This document shows positions 1 through 9,663 of a stretch of DNA of 64,000 bases, one piece after another. The notes under the pieces were generated by a model. That model made no database searches. It saw only the letters and a list, made by a program, of their open reading frames with translations, and had not been told where the DNA came from. Each line of letters begins with the position of its first letter. Within the stretch, counting starts at the first letter, position 1. The stretch is from Pseudorhodobacter sp. MZDSW-24AT (GTDB lineage Bacteria; Pseudomonadota; Alphaproteobacteria; Rhodobacterales; Rhodobacteraceae), in the NCBI RefSeq assembly GCF_002794355.1, contig NZ_PGOI01000002.1, positions 186,001 to 250,000 of the forward strand, read 5' to 3'. A program made the position numbers and the translations under genes.

Positions 1-22
1 CCGTGCCCCGGCCTCCATCGCG

Positions 23-292
23 TCAATGCCCGCCTTTTTCGGCCTCGCGCGGGGCCTCGGGCGGCTTCGTGCCCGCCCGTTTCGCCGCCAGCGCCTTGTT
101 CAGGAACTCGCGCCCGCGCTTTTCCGCCAGCCGGATGCGGATCGAAGTCAGGAAAGCCTCTTGCAAAGTGGGAGAGGACGCGCCCACCACCTTCGCCACC
201 TGCTCATAGAAATACGGATCATCCAGATCGACCGACCCTGCCAGCACATCGCGGGCAAGGCCATCGGCCAGATCTTGGATGAAATCGCTCAC
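23..292 (-). CDS. Small conserved-type hypothetical protein, 89 aa
   Basis: I do not recognise this 89-residue protein. It is mainly acidic and helical in its first half (MSDFIQDLADGLARD) and basic in the second, without signal peptide, membrane segment or cysteines, so it is probably cytosolic. It starts at GTG 292, and that codon overlaps the TGA stop of the upstream hydrolase gene (GTGA), which points to translational coupling in a two-gene leftward operon. The tight overlap and normal codon use make it a real gene; function is unknown. Confidence 0.75.
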   Translation of the reverse strand: MSDFIQDLADGLARDVLAGSVDLDDPYFYEQVAKVVGASSPTLQEAFLTSIRIRLAEKRGREFLNKALAAKRAGTKPPEAPREAEKGGH

Positions 293-948
293 CGCGACGC
301 CTCACCCAGACGGCGGCGCACGTAATCCGACACCGTTCCGATCATCGGCTTCATATGCGCCTCTTCATCCTTGAAGAAGTGATCCGCGCCTTCGATCTCG
401 GTATGGGTGATGGTGATGCCCTTCTGCTCATGCAGCTTGCCCACCAGCGCCTTGGTGTCCTTGGGCGGCGCCACCTTGTCGGCGCTGCCGTTGATGATCA
501 ACCCAGAGGAAGGGCAGGGTGCCAGAAACGAGAAATCATAAAGGTTCGCCGGAGGCGCGACCGAGATAAACCCGGTGATCTCGGGCCGCCGCATCAAAAG
601 CTGCATCCCGATCCACGCGCCAAAGCTGAACCCCGCCACCCAGCAATGCTTGGCGTTCTGGTTCATCGATTGCAGATAATCCAGCGCCGAGGCGGCATCC
701 GACAATTCGCCGATGCCTTGGTCATACTCGCCTTGGCTGCGCCCCACGCCGCGGAAATTGAACCGAAGCACGGTAAAGCCCAAGTTGTAAAAGGCATAGT
801 GCAGGTTATACACCACCTTGTTGTTCATCGTCCCGCCATAGGCCGGATGCGGATGCAACACGATGGCGATGGGGGCATCCCGATCTTTTTGCGGGTGGTA
901 TCGGCCTTCAAGTCGGCCTTCCGGGCCAGCGAAGATCACTTCGGGCAT
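289..948 (-). CDS. Alpha/beta hydrolase, 219 aa
   Basis: Cytosolic alpha/beta-hydrolase of the short dienelactone-hydrolase-like group. An HPHP oxyanion-hole region lies at about residue 32, the nucleophile elbow GFSFGAW puts the serine near residue 108, and GADHFF near the C-terminus supplies the likely catalytic histidine. The open frame extends upstream to 1152, but the start at 948 is chosen because AGGCAGGAAAC precedes that ATG and the protein then begins just before the first beta strand. The extra N-terminus would run through the iscR promoter. Substrate cannot be told; peptidase, esterase and hydrolase labels are all used for this family. It is divergent from iscR. Confidence 0.88.
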   Translation of the reverse strand: MPEVIFAGPEGRLEGRYHPQKDRDAPIAIVLHPHPAYGGTMNNKVVYNLHYAFYNLGFTVLRFNFRGVGRSQGEYDQGIGELSDAASALDYLQSMNQNAKHCWVAGFSFGAWIGMQLLMRRPEITGFISVAPPANLYDFSFLAPCPSSGLIINGSADKVAPPKDTKALVGKLHEQKGITITHTEIEGADHFFKDEEAHMKPMIGTVSDYVRRRLGEASR

Positions 949-982
949 ATGTTTCCTGCCTGTCATTCGGCCGAGCGCATTC

Positions 983-1020
983 TTGACGAAAACGCTTAGC
1001 ATATCTAGAACCGTTCTAAA
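983..1020 (+). promoter_or_regulatory. Predicted isc-suf promoter with Irr/ICE-like palindrome
   Basis: TTGACG at 983-988 and TAGAAC at 1006-1011 are separated by 17 bases and would form a -35/-10 pair reading toward iscR. A palindrome at 1004-1020, read on the minus strand as TTTAGAACGGTTCTAGA, overlaps the -10. It fits the TTTAGAA-N3-TTCTAAA type of Irr control element known in alphaproteobacteria, except for one base. This implies control of the operon by iron/haem status through Irr, in addition to IscR. The promoter assignment is inference. Confidence 0.55.
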
Positions 1021-1135
1021 GCGACGCAGGCCACGAAAGCGGCCAGCGAGCCCAAGGGTCAAATTCAGGTAATGGCCCCTGTGTTCCGCGTCAATCCATT
1101 TGCGGGCGGTAATGCCGCCAATCAGGGGTATAAAG

Positions 1136-1603
1136 ATGAAACTCTCGACCAAAGGCCGTTATGCAATGGTCGCGCTTTCCGATCTGGCGCTGATGGAAGC
1201 CAAGTCCGAAGATCTGGTGTCGCTCGCCGCCATCGCCAAGCGGCAGGACATTTCCTTGCCCTATCTGGAACAGCTCTTCGTCAAGCTGCGCCGCGCTGGT
1301 CTGGTCGAGGCCGTGCGTGGCCCCGGTGGCGGCTACAAACTGGCGCGCAGCCCGTCAGACATCCGGGTGTCCGAGGTGATGGAGGCGGTCGAAGAAACCG
1401 TCGATGCGCTGCACACGGGGGCAGGGGCGTCCGGCGGCGTCTCGGGCACCCGGGCGCAAAGCCTCACCAATCGCCTCTGGGAAGGGCTCAGCGCCAACGT
1501 CTATGTGTTTTTGCACCAGACAAGGCTTTCCGATGTGATCCGCAACGAGATGCGCCCTTGCCCTGCGGTGCCGGCCTTGTTCCGCGTGGTGGATGAAGAC
1601 TGA
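1136..1603 (+). CDS. iscR: Rrf2-family regulator IscR, single-cysteine type
   Basis: Transcription factor at the head of the Fe-S assembly operon. The winged helix-turn-helix spans about residues 1-80 (MKLSTKGRYA, LPYLEQLF, GPGGGYKLAR), typical of Rrf2 proteins. The three clustered cysteines that bind [2Fe-2S] in E. coli IscR (around residues 92-104) are absent: that loop is LHTGAGASGGVSGTR. The only cysteine is near residue 142 (RPCPAVP). An unusual single-cysteine IscR has been reported for Rhodobacter sphaeroides as an iron-responsive repressor of Fe-S genes, so this is probably the same type. Start 1136 is chosen over the upstream frame start because the protein then begins with the family's MKLSTKGRYA. 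Confidence 0.92.
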   Translation: MKLSTKGRYAMVALSDLALMEAKSEDLVSLAAIAKRQDISLPYLEQLFVKLRRAGLVEAVRGPGGGYKLARSPSDIRVSEVMEAVEETVDALHTGAGASGGVSGTRAQSLTNRLWEGLSANVYVFLHQTRLSDVIRNEMRPCPAVPALFRVVDED

Positions 1604-1608
1604 ACCCC

Positions 1609-1627
1609 GATTTTTCGCAGAAAAATC
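1609..1627 (+). repeat. Hairpin repeat copy 1 (TTCGCAGAA core)
   Basis: GATTTTTCGCAGAAAAATC forms a perfect 8-bp stem with a GCA loop and is followed by GT. It begins 5 bases after the iscR stop and lies before the desulfurase ribosome site. It belongs to a nine-copy dispersed family in this window and might attenuate or process the iscR-suf transcript. Confidence 0.8.
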
Positions 1628-1646
1628 GTGCAGGAAGGACAGGACG

Positions 1647-2687
1647 ATGCGGCTTTATCTTGACTGGAACGCCACCACACCGCTGCGCCCCGAGGCGCGG
1701 GCGGCGATGGTCGCGGCGATGGAGATTGTCGGCAACCCCTCCAGCGTCCATGCCGAAGGCCGCGCGGCCAAGGCTCTGATCGAAAACGCCCGCGCGCGCA
1801 TTGCCGCCGCCCTAGGGGCCGATGGGGCTGATATCGTCTTTACCTCCGGTGCCACCGAAGCCGCTGCCCTTGCCTCTGCCGGGCGGGATCTGGCCTGCGC
1901 CGAAGTCGAGCATGATGCCGTGCTGGCGTGGTGCGAGGCTTTGCTGCCGGTCGATGCCGACGGGCGCATCGAGGCCCGTGTCCCGCGTGAATGCGCGGTC
2001 CAGCTCGCCAATTCTGAAACCGGCATTCTGCAATCCTTGCCCGAAGGCCTCGCGCTGTCAGACCTTACGCAAGCCTTTGGCAAGGTGCCCTTCGCCTTCA
2101 ACTGGCTCGGCTGCGACATGGGGCTCATCTCGGCACATAAGCTCGGCGGGCCAAAGGGCATCGGCGCGCTGGTGCTGCGGCAGGGGATCGAGACGCAGGC
2201 CCAGTTGCGTGGCGGCGGTCAGGAGATGGGTCGCCGGGCAGGCACCGAAAACCTGATCGGCATCGCAGGCTTTGCCGCCGCCGCCGAAGCCGCCGCCCGC
2301 GATCTGGCCAACGGGGTTTGGGAAGAGGTGGCGGAAATTAGAAATATTCTAGATTCAGCATTGTTCGATCTGGCAAACGATACTATTTCCGTCGGAAAAG
2401 AAGCGTCACGGCTTCCGAACACCATTTGCCTGATCGCACCCGGCTGGAAGGGTGAAACGCAGGTGATGGCGATGGATCTTGCGGGCTTTGCCGTTTCGGC
2501 GGGCTCTGCCTGCTCCAGCGGCAAGGTGCGCTCCAGCCGGGTGCTGCGGGCCATGGGGTTTGAAGATGCTTTGGCCGCGCAGGCGATCCGCATCTCTCTG
2601 GGCCCCGGCATCACGCGCGACGATGCGTTGCGCTTTGCCGAAAGCTGGGCCGCGGCCTATCGCAAGGCGCGCGCGCGCGCTGCATGA
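1647..2687 (+). CDS. Cysteine desulfurase, IscS/NifS-like, 346 aa
   Basis: PLP-dependent class V aminotransferase that takes sulfur from L-cysteine and carries it as a persulfide for Fe-S assembly. ISAHKLGGPKG places the PLP lysine near residue 165, and SAGSACSSGK places the persulfide cysteine near residue 289, followed by the short SSGK loop of group I enzymes. At 346 residues it is shorter than IscS (about 400). Start 1647 follows AGGACAGGACG; the frame upstream of it is the hairpin repeat. It is the second gene of the operon, in addition to SufS at its end. A roughly 80-base A+T-rich patch at 2331-2410 contains a second ICE-like palindrome. Confidence 0.9.
   Translation: MRLYLDWNATTPLRPEARAAMVAAMEIVGNPSSVHAEGRAAKALIENARARIAAALGADGADIVFTSGATEAAALASAGRDLACAEVEHDAVLAWCEALLPVDADGRIEARVPRECAVQLANSETGILQSLPEGLALSDLTQAFGKVPFAFNWLGCDMGLISAHKLGGPKGIGALVLRQGIETQAQLRGGGQEMGRRAGTENLIGIAGFAAAAEAAARDLANGVWEEVAEIRNILDSALFDLANDTISVGKEASRLPNTICLIAPGWKGETQVMAMDLAGFAVSAGSACSSGKVRSSRVLRAMGFEDALAAQAIRISLGPGITRDDALRFAESWAAAYRKARARAA
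2337..2353 (+). promoter_or_regulatory. Intragenic ICE-like palindrome
   Basis: ATTAGAAATATTCTAGA has the form TTAGAA-N3-TTCTAGA and shares most bases with the promoter palindrome at 1004-1020. It lies inside the first cysteine desulfurase gene in a local A+T-rich patch, about 380 bases before sufB. It may be a second Irr site controlling an internal promoter, or chance. Confidence 0.35.
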
Positions 2688-2726
2688 ATAACGGGTCGCA
2701 AGGCCCCGAGAAAAAGGAAAAGTCCT

Positions 2727-4238
<1,512 letters not shown>

Positions 4239-4263
4239 ACCCGGGATCTCAAGGAGTTGGGCG

Positions 4264-4575
4264 ATGATCGTCACAACCACGCATAATGTCGAAGGCTATC
4301 AGATTGCCGATTACAAAGGCATCGTGACCGGTGAGGCGATCATGGGCGCCAATATCGTGCGCGATCTCTTTGCCGGGATCACCGATATCATCGGGGGCCG
4401 CTCTGGCGCGTATGAGGCAAAGCTGGCGGATGCCCGCGAAACCGCGCTGCGCGAAATGCAAGAGCGGGCCTCGGCCCTTGGCGCCAATGCGGTGGTGGGG
4501 GTCGACCTCGATTATGAGGTGATCGGCCAGATGCTGATGGTGTCGGCCTCGGGCACGGCGGTGCGCCTTGGTTGA
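4264..4575 (+). CDS. YbjQ/UPF0145 family protein, 103 aa
   Basis: Small cytosolic protein of the UPF0145 (YbjQ) family, sometimes labelled heavy-metal-binding. The N-terminal [26 protein letters not shown] and the DAR-type helix ([31 protein letters not shown]) followed by a beta hairpin are the family pattern. It sits 25 bases after sufB, and its stop overlaps the TTG start of the next gene, so it is co-expressed with suf. No metal-binding cysteines or histidine cluster is visible, so the metal label is weak. Its role in Fe-S assembly is unproven. Confidence 0.88.
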   Translation: MIVTTTHNVEGYQIADYKGIVTGEAIMGANIVRDLFAGITDIIGGRSGAYEAKLADARETALREMQERASALGANAVVGVDLDYEVIGQMLMVSASGTAVRLG

Positions 4576-5158
4576 ATTGGCCGAACCTCCGGTGTTGACC
4601 ATGCCCGAGGTGGAAGCCGCGGCCTATGCCGCTGGCTTGCGCGCGGCACAGGTGGTGCTGGAATATGGATCGGGCGGCTCTACGGTGCTGGCCGCCGAAA
4701 TGGGCAAGACGGTTTTCTCGGTCGAAAGCGATGCCGAATGGCTGCAAGGCATGCGTGACTGGTTCACGCGCCACCCGGCCAAAGGCAAACTGGTGCTGCA
4801 TCACGCCGATATCGGCCCGACCGGGAAATGGGGGATGCCGACCGGGCCAAAGGCATTTCGCAGGTTTCCTGGATATGCGCTTGAGATCTGGGATCATCCC
4901 GATTTTGAGCATCCCGATCTCGTCCTGATCGACGGCCGCTTTCGCCCGGCCTGCCTGTTGGCCACCGCCTTTCGCATCACGCGCCCGGTCACGGTGCTCT
5001 TTGACGATTACACCGGGCGCGAGCCCTATCATGCCATCGAGGCGATGTTTCGCCCCGTCGCGCTGCATGGCCGCATGGCCGAATTCCATCTGGAACCCAC
5101 GCCGATCCCTGCCGATAAACTGGCTTGGGCCATGGGGTGGTTTCTGAAACCGCAATAA
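4568..5158 (+). CDS. Class I methyltransferase-like protein in suf operon, 196 aa
   Basis: The segment [19 protein letters not shown] (about residues 28-46) looks like the glycine-rich loop of SAM-dependent methyltransferases, followed by SVESDAEW as a likely acidic ribose contact and [11 protein letters not shown] as a core strand. I do not know a characterised member. Translation may begin at TTG 4568, overlapping the previous stop by eight bases, or at ATG 4601, 11 codons later. It lies between sufB and sufC in the same operon. Substrate and link with Fe-S clusters are unknown. Confidence 0.8.
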   Translation: MVELAEPPVLTMPEVEAAAYAAGLRAAQVVLEYGSGGSTVLAAEMGKTVFSVESDAEWLQGMRDWFTRHPAKGKLVLHHADIGPTGKWGMPTGPKAFRRFPGYALEIWDHPDFEHPDLVLIDGRFRPACLLATAFRITRPVTVLFDDYTGREPYHAIEAMFRPVALHGRMAEFHLEPTPIPADKLAWAMGWFLKPQ

Positions 5159-5197
5159 GGCGCCCGGCGCCAAATCTGAATACCAAGAGGCCGAAAA

Positions 5198-5953
5198 ATG
5201 TTGGAAATCAAAAACCTGCACGTCAAACTTGAAGAAGAGGACAAGGTAATCCTCAAGGGTGTCGATCTCAAGATCGGGGCAGGGGAAGTGCATGCCATCA
5301 TGGGCCCCAATGGCTCGGGCAAATCGACGCTGTCTTATGTGCTTTCGGGCCGCGACGGTTATGAAGTGACCGAAGGCAGCGCCACTTTGGAAGGCGAAGA
5401 ACTGCTGGAGATGGAACCGGAAGAGCGCGCCGCGGCGGGCCTCTTTCTTGCCTTCCAATATCCGGTGGAAATCCCCGGCGTCGGCAACATGACCTTTCTG
5501 CGCACCGCGGTGAACGCGCAGCGCAAGGCCCGCGGCGAAGAAGAGCTGTCGGCGGGGGATTTCCTCAAAGTCGTGCGCGCCAAGGCGAAAACCCTGAAGA
5601 TCGACGCCGATATGCTGAAGCGCCCGGTCAATGTGGGTTTTTCGGGGGGCGAGAAGAAGCGCAATGAAATCCTCCAGATGGCGATGCTGGAGCCGAAGAT
5701 GTGCATCTTGGACGAAACCGATTCCGGCCTTGATGTCGATGCGATGAAACTGGTGTCCGAAGGCGTGAACGCCTTGCGCGACGAAGGCCGGTCTTTCCTT
5801 GTTATCACGCATTATCAGCGTCTTCTGGACCATATCAAACCCGATTTCGTCCACATCATGGCCGCTGGCCGCATCATCAAGTCCGGCGGCCCCGAATTGG
5901 CGCTGGAAGTGGAAAACAACGGCTACGCCGATCTTTTGGCGGAGGCGGAATGA
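5198..5953 (+). CDS. sufC: Fe-S assembly ATPase SufC
   Basis: ABC-type ATPase subunit of SufBCD, soluble and not a transporter part. The 251 residues carry Walker A GPNGSGKST near residue 36, signature SGGEKKR near 150 and Walker B CILDETDSGLD near 170, with the SufC-specific Asp after the Walker B glutamate. It drives the conformational change that opens the SufB-SufD interface. Its TGA overlaps the ATG of sufD (ATGA), consistent with equimolar expression. Confidence 0.97.
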   Translation: MLEIKNLHVKLEEEDKVILKGVDLKIGAGEVHAIMGPNGSGKSTLSYVLSGRDGYEVTEGSATLEGEELLEMEPEERAAAGLFLAFQYPVEIPGVGNMTFLRTAVNAQRKARGEEELSAGDFLKVVRAKAKTLKIDADMLKRPVNVGFSGGEKKRNEILQMAMLEPKMCILDETDSGLDVDAMKLVSEGVNALRDEGRSFLVITHYQRLLDHIKPDFVHIMAAGRIIKSGGPELALEVENNGYADLLAEAE

Positions 5954-7239
5954 TGGCGCTGCCTCAAGCGAAAACCGACGCGCTGCAGGCGCGCACGGCC
6001 ACGCTCACCGCGCAAGGCACGGGTTGGCTGGGCAGCGCCCGGCGTGATGCCGAAGCCCGCCTTGCGGCCATGGGCCTGCCCGGCAAGCGCGATGAATACT
6101 GGCGCTACACCGATCCCACGAGCCTCACGCAAGAGGCCCCGGTTCCGGCGGCCCTGTTCGACGCCGGCGATGAGGCTCCGGCCTTTGATGGCATCGACGC
6201 GGTGAAACTGGTGTTTGTCGATGGCGTCTTTGATGCAGCGCAGTCGGACGACCCCAGCCTTGCCGGGGTCGAGATCACGCATCTTTCCGCCGCCGACGGT
6301 CTGGATATCCACTGGGCGCGCGAGCTTTACGGCGTGCTGGAAGCCCGGGGCCAGAACCCGGTGCAGCGCCCGCTGGCAACGCTCAACACCGCCTATGCCA
6401 CCGAAGGCTTCTTGATCCGCGCCACCGGCAAGGCTGCAATGCCGATCTCGTTCCTCTATCACCACCGGTCGGAAACCTCGGACGCGCTCATTCACCACTG
6501 CATCAAGCTCGATGCCGGGGCCGAGTTGACGGTGCTCGAGAACGGCCCCGGTGCCGCCCGTTTCACCAAGGTGATGGAGGTTGACGTGGCCGATGGCGCG
6601 CGCTTCCACCACATCCGTGCGCAAGGGCGCGATCACGAACGCCGCGCCGCCACCCATGTGTTTTCGCGCATTGGCGAAAAGGCGCTGTTCAAATCCTTCA
6701 CCCTCACCGCCAATGGCTGTCTCACCCGCAATGAACAGATCATCGAACTGGTGGGCGATGATGGCGTGGCCCATGTGGCGGGTGCTGCGGTCGGCGATGG
6801 CACCTTCCATCATGATGACACCGTGTTTGTCACCCATGCGGCACTGCGCTGCGAAAGCCGGCAGGTGTTCAAGAAAGTGCTGAAAAACGGTGCCGTGGGC
6901 GTGTTCCAAGGCAAGATCCTTGTCAAGCAAGGCGCGCAGAAGACCGACGGCTACCAGATCAGCCAAAGCCTTCTGCTCGACGGTGACAGCCAGTTCTTGG
7001 CCAAGCCCGAGCTTGAGATCTACGCCGATGATGTGAAGTGCAGCCATGGCAGCACCTCTGGCGCGATCGATGAAACCGCGCTGTTCTATCTGCAATCGCG
7101 CGGCGTGCCCAAGCGGGTGGCGCAAAGCCTGCTGGTTCTGGCCTTCCTCGCCGAAGCGATCGACGAGATCGAGGACGAGACCATTGCCGAAGACATCCGC
7201 AGCCGTCTGGAAGGCTGGCTGCAACGCCACGAACACTGA
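5950..7239 (+). CDS. sufD: Fe-S assembly protein SufD
   Basis: Partner of SufB in the SufBCD scaffold; 429 residues. The early RDEYWRYTDPT and the C-terminal CSHGSTSGAIDETALFYLQSRG are SufD hallmarks; the conserved histidine of the SufB-SufD interface lies in CSHG. The start overlaps the sufC stop (ATGA), and its own stop overlaps the ATG of the next membrane gene (TGATG), so the membrane genes that follow are translationally coupled to the scaffold genes. Confidence 0.97.
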   Translation: MMALPQAKTDALQARTATLTAQGTGWLGSARRDAEARLAAMGLPGKRDEYWRYTDPTSLTQEAPVPAALFDAGDEAPAFDGIDAVKLVFVDGVFDAAQSDDPSLAGVEITHLSAADGLDIHWARELYGVLEARGQNPVQRPLATLNTAYATEGFLIRATGKAAMPISFLYHHRSETSDALIHHCIKLDAGAELTVLENGPGAARFTKVMEVDVADGARFHHIRAQGRDHERRAATHVFSRIGEKALFKSFTLTANGCLTRNEQIIELVGDDGVAHVAGAAVGDGTFHHDDTVFVTHAALRCESRQVFKKVLKNGAVGVFQGKILVKQGAQKTDGYQISQSLLLDGDSQFLAKPELEIYADDVKCSHGSTSGAIDETALFYLQSRGVPKRVAQSLLVLAFLAEAIDEIEDETIAEDIRSRLEGWLQRHEH

Positions 7240-7715
7240 TGTCGATCACGACAGACATCGTGGAAAGCTGGCGGCGGCCGCGTGTCGTGGTGCGCAGGCA
7301 CCTTGCGCGCGGCCAGTCAGAACCCTTTGCCTTTGCGTTGCTGGCGTCCTTTCTGGTGCTGGCCTTTGTCGCGCAATGGCCCTCTGCGTCACGCGCGGCG
7401 TTTGAGGATGGCGGCACCCCGGTTGCCCCGCGACTTCTTGCCATCGCGCTGGCGCTGTTGGCGACGGTGCCGCTGTGGTATGGGCTGGCCGCACTCAGCC
7501 GGCTTGTGGCGCGCGCCTTCGGCGGCAAGGGCAGCTGGTATGGCGCGCGCATCGCGCTGTTCTGGTCTTTGGTGGCGGTCACACCGCTGATGCTGCTCCA
7601 AGGCCTTGTGGCCGGGATGATCGGCCCCGGCCCGGGGCTCACAGCGGTGGGCACGCTGGCCGGGGTGGCCTTTCTGGTTTTCTGGGCACTCGCCCTGATC
7701 GAAGTGGAACGCTGA
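7239..7715 (+). CDS. YIP1-like membrane protein in suf operon, 158 aa
   Basis: Integral membrane protein with a short cytoplasmic N-terminus (MSITTDIVESWRRPR) and about four hydrophobic segments (roughly residues 30-48, 66-88, 103-125, 132-152). The layout resembles YIP1-domain proteins, but similarity by eye is limited. It starts within the sufD stop and ends directly against the next gene, also a YIP1-type protein, suggesting the two were duplicated or form a heteromeric pair. Role unknown; it could tether Fe-S assembly to the membrane, which is only inference. Confidence 0.82.
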   Translation: MSITTDIVESWRRPRVVVRRHLARGQSEPFAFALLASFLVLAFVAQWPSASRAAFEDGGTPVAPRLLAIALALLATVPLWYGLAALSRLVARAFGGKGSWYGARIALFWSLVAVTPLMLLQGLVAGMIGPGPGLTAVGTLAGVAFLVFWALALIEVER

Positions 7716-8300
7716 ATGGACTTGTCGCTGTCAACCCTGCTGTCCCTTGCGCGCTTTACCGTGCAAAATCCGCGGGAAGGCGCGCGGATGGTGATGCGGG
7801 CCAATCTGCCGATGACCGCGCGTTGGGTGGCACTGGCGCTGATGGCGGTGGCTTCGGCCATTCTGGCGCATCTCGCCTTTGCCCTCATGCCGGTCGAGGC
7901 GCAGCAGGCGATGGCAGGCGCCATGGCCAGCCCGCTCACCAGCGCGGTGATGCAAGGCGGGCTCATGCTGGGGGCGGTCTTCGTGATCCATGGGGTCGGC
8001 CGCTGGCGTGGCGGCACGGGCCAGTTCGAGGACGCGTTGATCCTGATGATCTGGCTGCAATTCATCTTGCTGATCCTGCAAGTGGTGCAGATTGTCACCC
8101 AGCTCTTGCTGCCCGTCGCCTCCGTGCTGGTGGGCTACCTGTCGGTGGGCGTTTTCCTCTGGCTTCTCAGCAACTTCATCGCCGAACTTCACGGCTTCAA
8201 ATCCGTGCTCCTCACCTTTTTCGGGGTGCTCCTCACGCTTTTGGCCTTCGGCTTCTTCCTCGCCCTTGTGCTCGTTCCCTTCATGGCTCCGGTGGCATGA
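7716..8300 (+). CDS. YIP1 family membrane protein, 194 aa
   Basis: Second membrane protein of the pair, about five to six transmembrane segments. The start MDLSLSTLLSLARFTVQNPREGARMVM followed by AQ-rich helices and GTGQFEDALILMIWLQFILLILQ fits the YIP1 family found in many Rhodobacteraceae. It begins one base after the preceding stop and its stop overlaps the start of sufS (ATGATG), so it is locked between sufD and sufS. No catalytic motif is visible. Function in Fe-S metabolism is not established. Confidence 0.88.
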   Translation: MDLSLSTLLSLARFTVQNPREGARMVMRANLPMTARWVALALMAVASAILAHLAFALMPVEAQQAMAGAMASPLTSAVMQGGLMLGAVFVIHGVGRWRGGTGQFEDALILMIWLQFILLILQVVQIVTQLLLPVASVLVGYLSVGVFLWLLSNFIAELHGFKSVLLTFFGVLLTLLAFGFFLALVLVPFMAPVA

Positions 8301-9523
8301 TGTCCTTTGATCTCAGCAAGATCCGCGCCGATTTTCCCATCCTGTCGCGTCAGGTGAACGGCAAGCCGCTGGTCTATCTTGACAACGGCGCCAGCGCACA
8401 GAAACCGCAATGTGTGATCGATGCGGTGACCACGGCCTATTCCATGGAATACGCCAATGTGCACAGGGGCTTGCACTACCTTTCCAACCTTGCGACTGAC
8501 AAATACGAAGCCGTGCGTGGCACCATTGCGCGCTTTCTGAACGCGGCATCGGAAGAAGAAATCGTCTTCACTACCGGCACCACCGAAGCGATCAATCTGG
8601 TCTCTTATGCTTGGGCCGCGCCGCGGTTTGAACCGGGCGATGAGATCGTGCTCAGCATCATGGAACATCACGCCAATATCGTGCCTTGGCATTTCCTGCG
8701 CGAACGGCAGGGCGTGGTGCTCAAATGGGTGGACTGTGATGCCAATGGTGATCTTGACCCGCAGGCGGTGATCGATGCCATCGGCCCCCGCACCAAACTG
8801 GTGGCCATCACCCAGATGTCGAACGTGCTGGGCACAGTGGTCGATGTCGCCAGCATCTGCCAAGCGGCCCGCGCGCGCGGCGTCGCCACGCTGGTGGATG
8901 GCTCGCAATCGGCGGTGCATATGCCGGTGGATGTGCAGGCGATGGGCTGCGATTTCTTCGCCATCACCGGGCATAAGCTTTACGGGCCAAGCGGTTCCGG
9001 GGCGATCTTCATTCACCGGGACAGGATGGCCGAGATGCGGCCTTTCCTTGGCGGCGGCGATATGATCCGCGAGGTCAGCCGCGACAGCGTCAGCTACAAT
9101 GACGCGCCGATGAAATTCGAGGCTGGCACGCCCGGGATCGTGCAGCAAACGGGGTTGGGCGTGGCGCTCAACTATCTGATGGATCTCGGGATGGACCGGA
9201 TCGCCGCGTATGAACGGCACCTCCGAGATTATGCGCAAAGGCGGTTGTCCGGCCTCAACTGGCTGAACATCCAAGGCAATTCTGCCAGCAAGGGCGCGAT
9301 CTTCAGCTTCACGCTGAACGGCGCCGCCCATGCGCATGACATCAGCACCATCCTTGACAAGCGCGGCATTGCCGTGCGCGCCGGCACGCATTGCGCCATG
9401 CCGCTGATGGCCCATCTGGGCGTCGGCGCCACCTGTCGCGCCTCCTTCGCGATGTACAACACCGAGGCCGAGGTTGATGCCTTGGTCAGCGCGCTTGAAT
9501 TCTGCCACGAGATTTTTGGCTAG
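8297..9523 (+). CDS. sufS: Cysteine desulfurase SufS
   Basis: Group II PLP-dependent cysteine desulfurase that supplies sulfur to SufBCD. FFAITGHKLYGPSG carries the PLP lysine near residue 227 and RAGTHCAMPLM carries the catalytic cysteine near residue 366; E. coli SufS has RAGHHCAQPLM-like sequence there. Length 408 is normal. Two consecutive ATG codons (8297 and 8300) could start it; the first gives an ATGA overlap with the preceding gene. No sufE, sufU, sufA or sufT follows: the operon ends at a tRNA gene, so the sulfur acceptor must be elsewhere. Confidence 0.96.
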   Translation: MMSFDLSKIRADFPILSRQVNGKPLVYLDNGASAQKPQCVIDAVTTAYSMEYANVHRGLHYLSNLATDKYEAVRGTIARFLNAASEEEIVFTTGTTEAINLVSYAWAAPRFEPGDEIVLSIMEHHANIVPWHFLRERQGVVLKWVDCDANGDLDPQAVIDAIGPRTKLVAITQMSNVLGTVVDVASICQAARARGVATLVDGSQSAVHMPVDVQAMGCDFFAITGHKLYGPSGSGAIFIHRDRMAEMRPFLGGGDMIREVSRDSVSYNDAPMKFEAGTPGIVQQTGLGVALNYLMDLGMDRIAAYERHLRDYAQRRLSGLNWLNIQGNSASKGAIFSFTLNGAAHAHDISTILDKRGIAVRAGTHCAMPLMAHLGVGATCRASFAMYNTEAEVDALVSALEFCHEIFG

Positions 9524-9586
9524 GGCAGGGGATGCCATTCCCTTTCCCGTTGCAGCCCGTAAAGATCACGTCTATAGAACCCTCAG

Positions 9587-9663
9587 GCACCCATAGCTCA
9601 GCTGGATAGAGCGTTGCCCTCCGAAGGCAAAGGTCGCACGTTCGAATCGTGCTGGGTGCGCCA
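9587..9663 (+). tRNA. tRNA-Arg (CCG)
   Basis: A full cloverleaf can be folded: acceptor GCACCCA pairs with TGGGTGC, D arm GCTC...GAGC, anticodon stem TTGCC/GGCAA with loop CTCCGAA giving anticodon CCG at 9621-9623, T arm GCACG-TTCGAAT-CGTGC. The discriminator G is followed by an encoded CCA. It reads the CGG arginine codon. It lies 63 bases after sufS. Confidence 0.97.
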
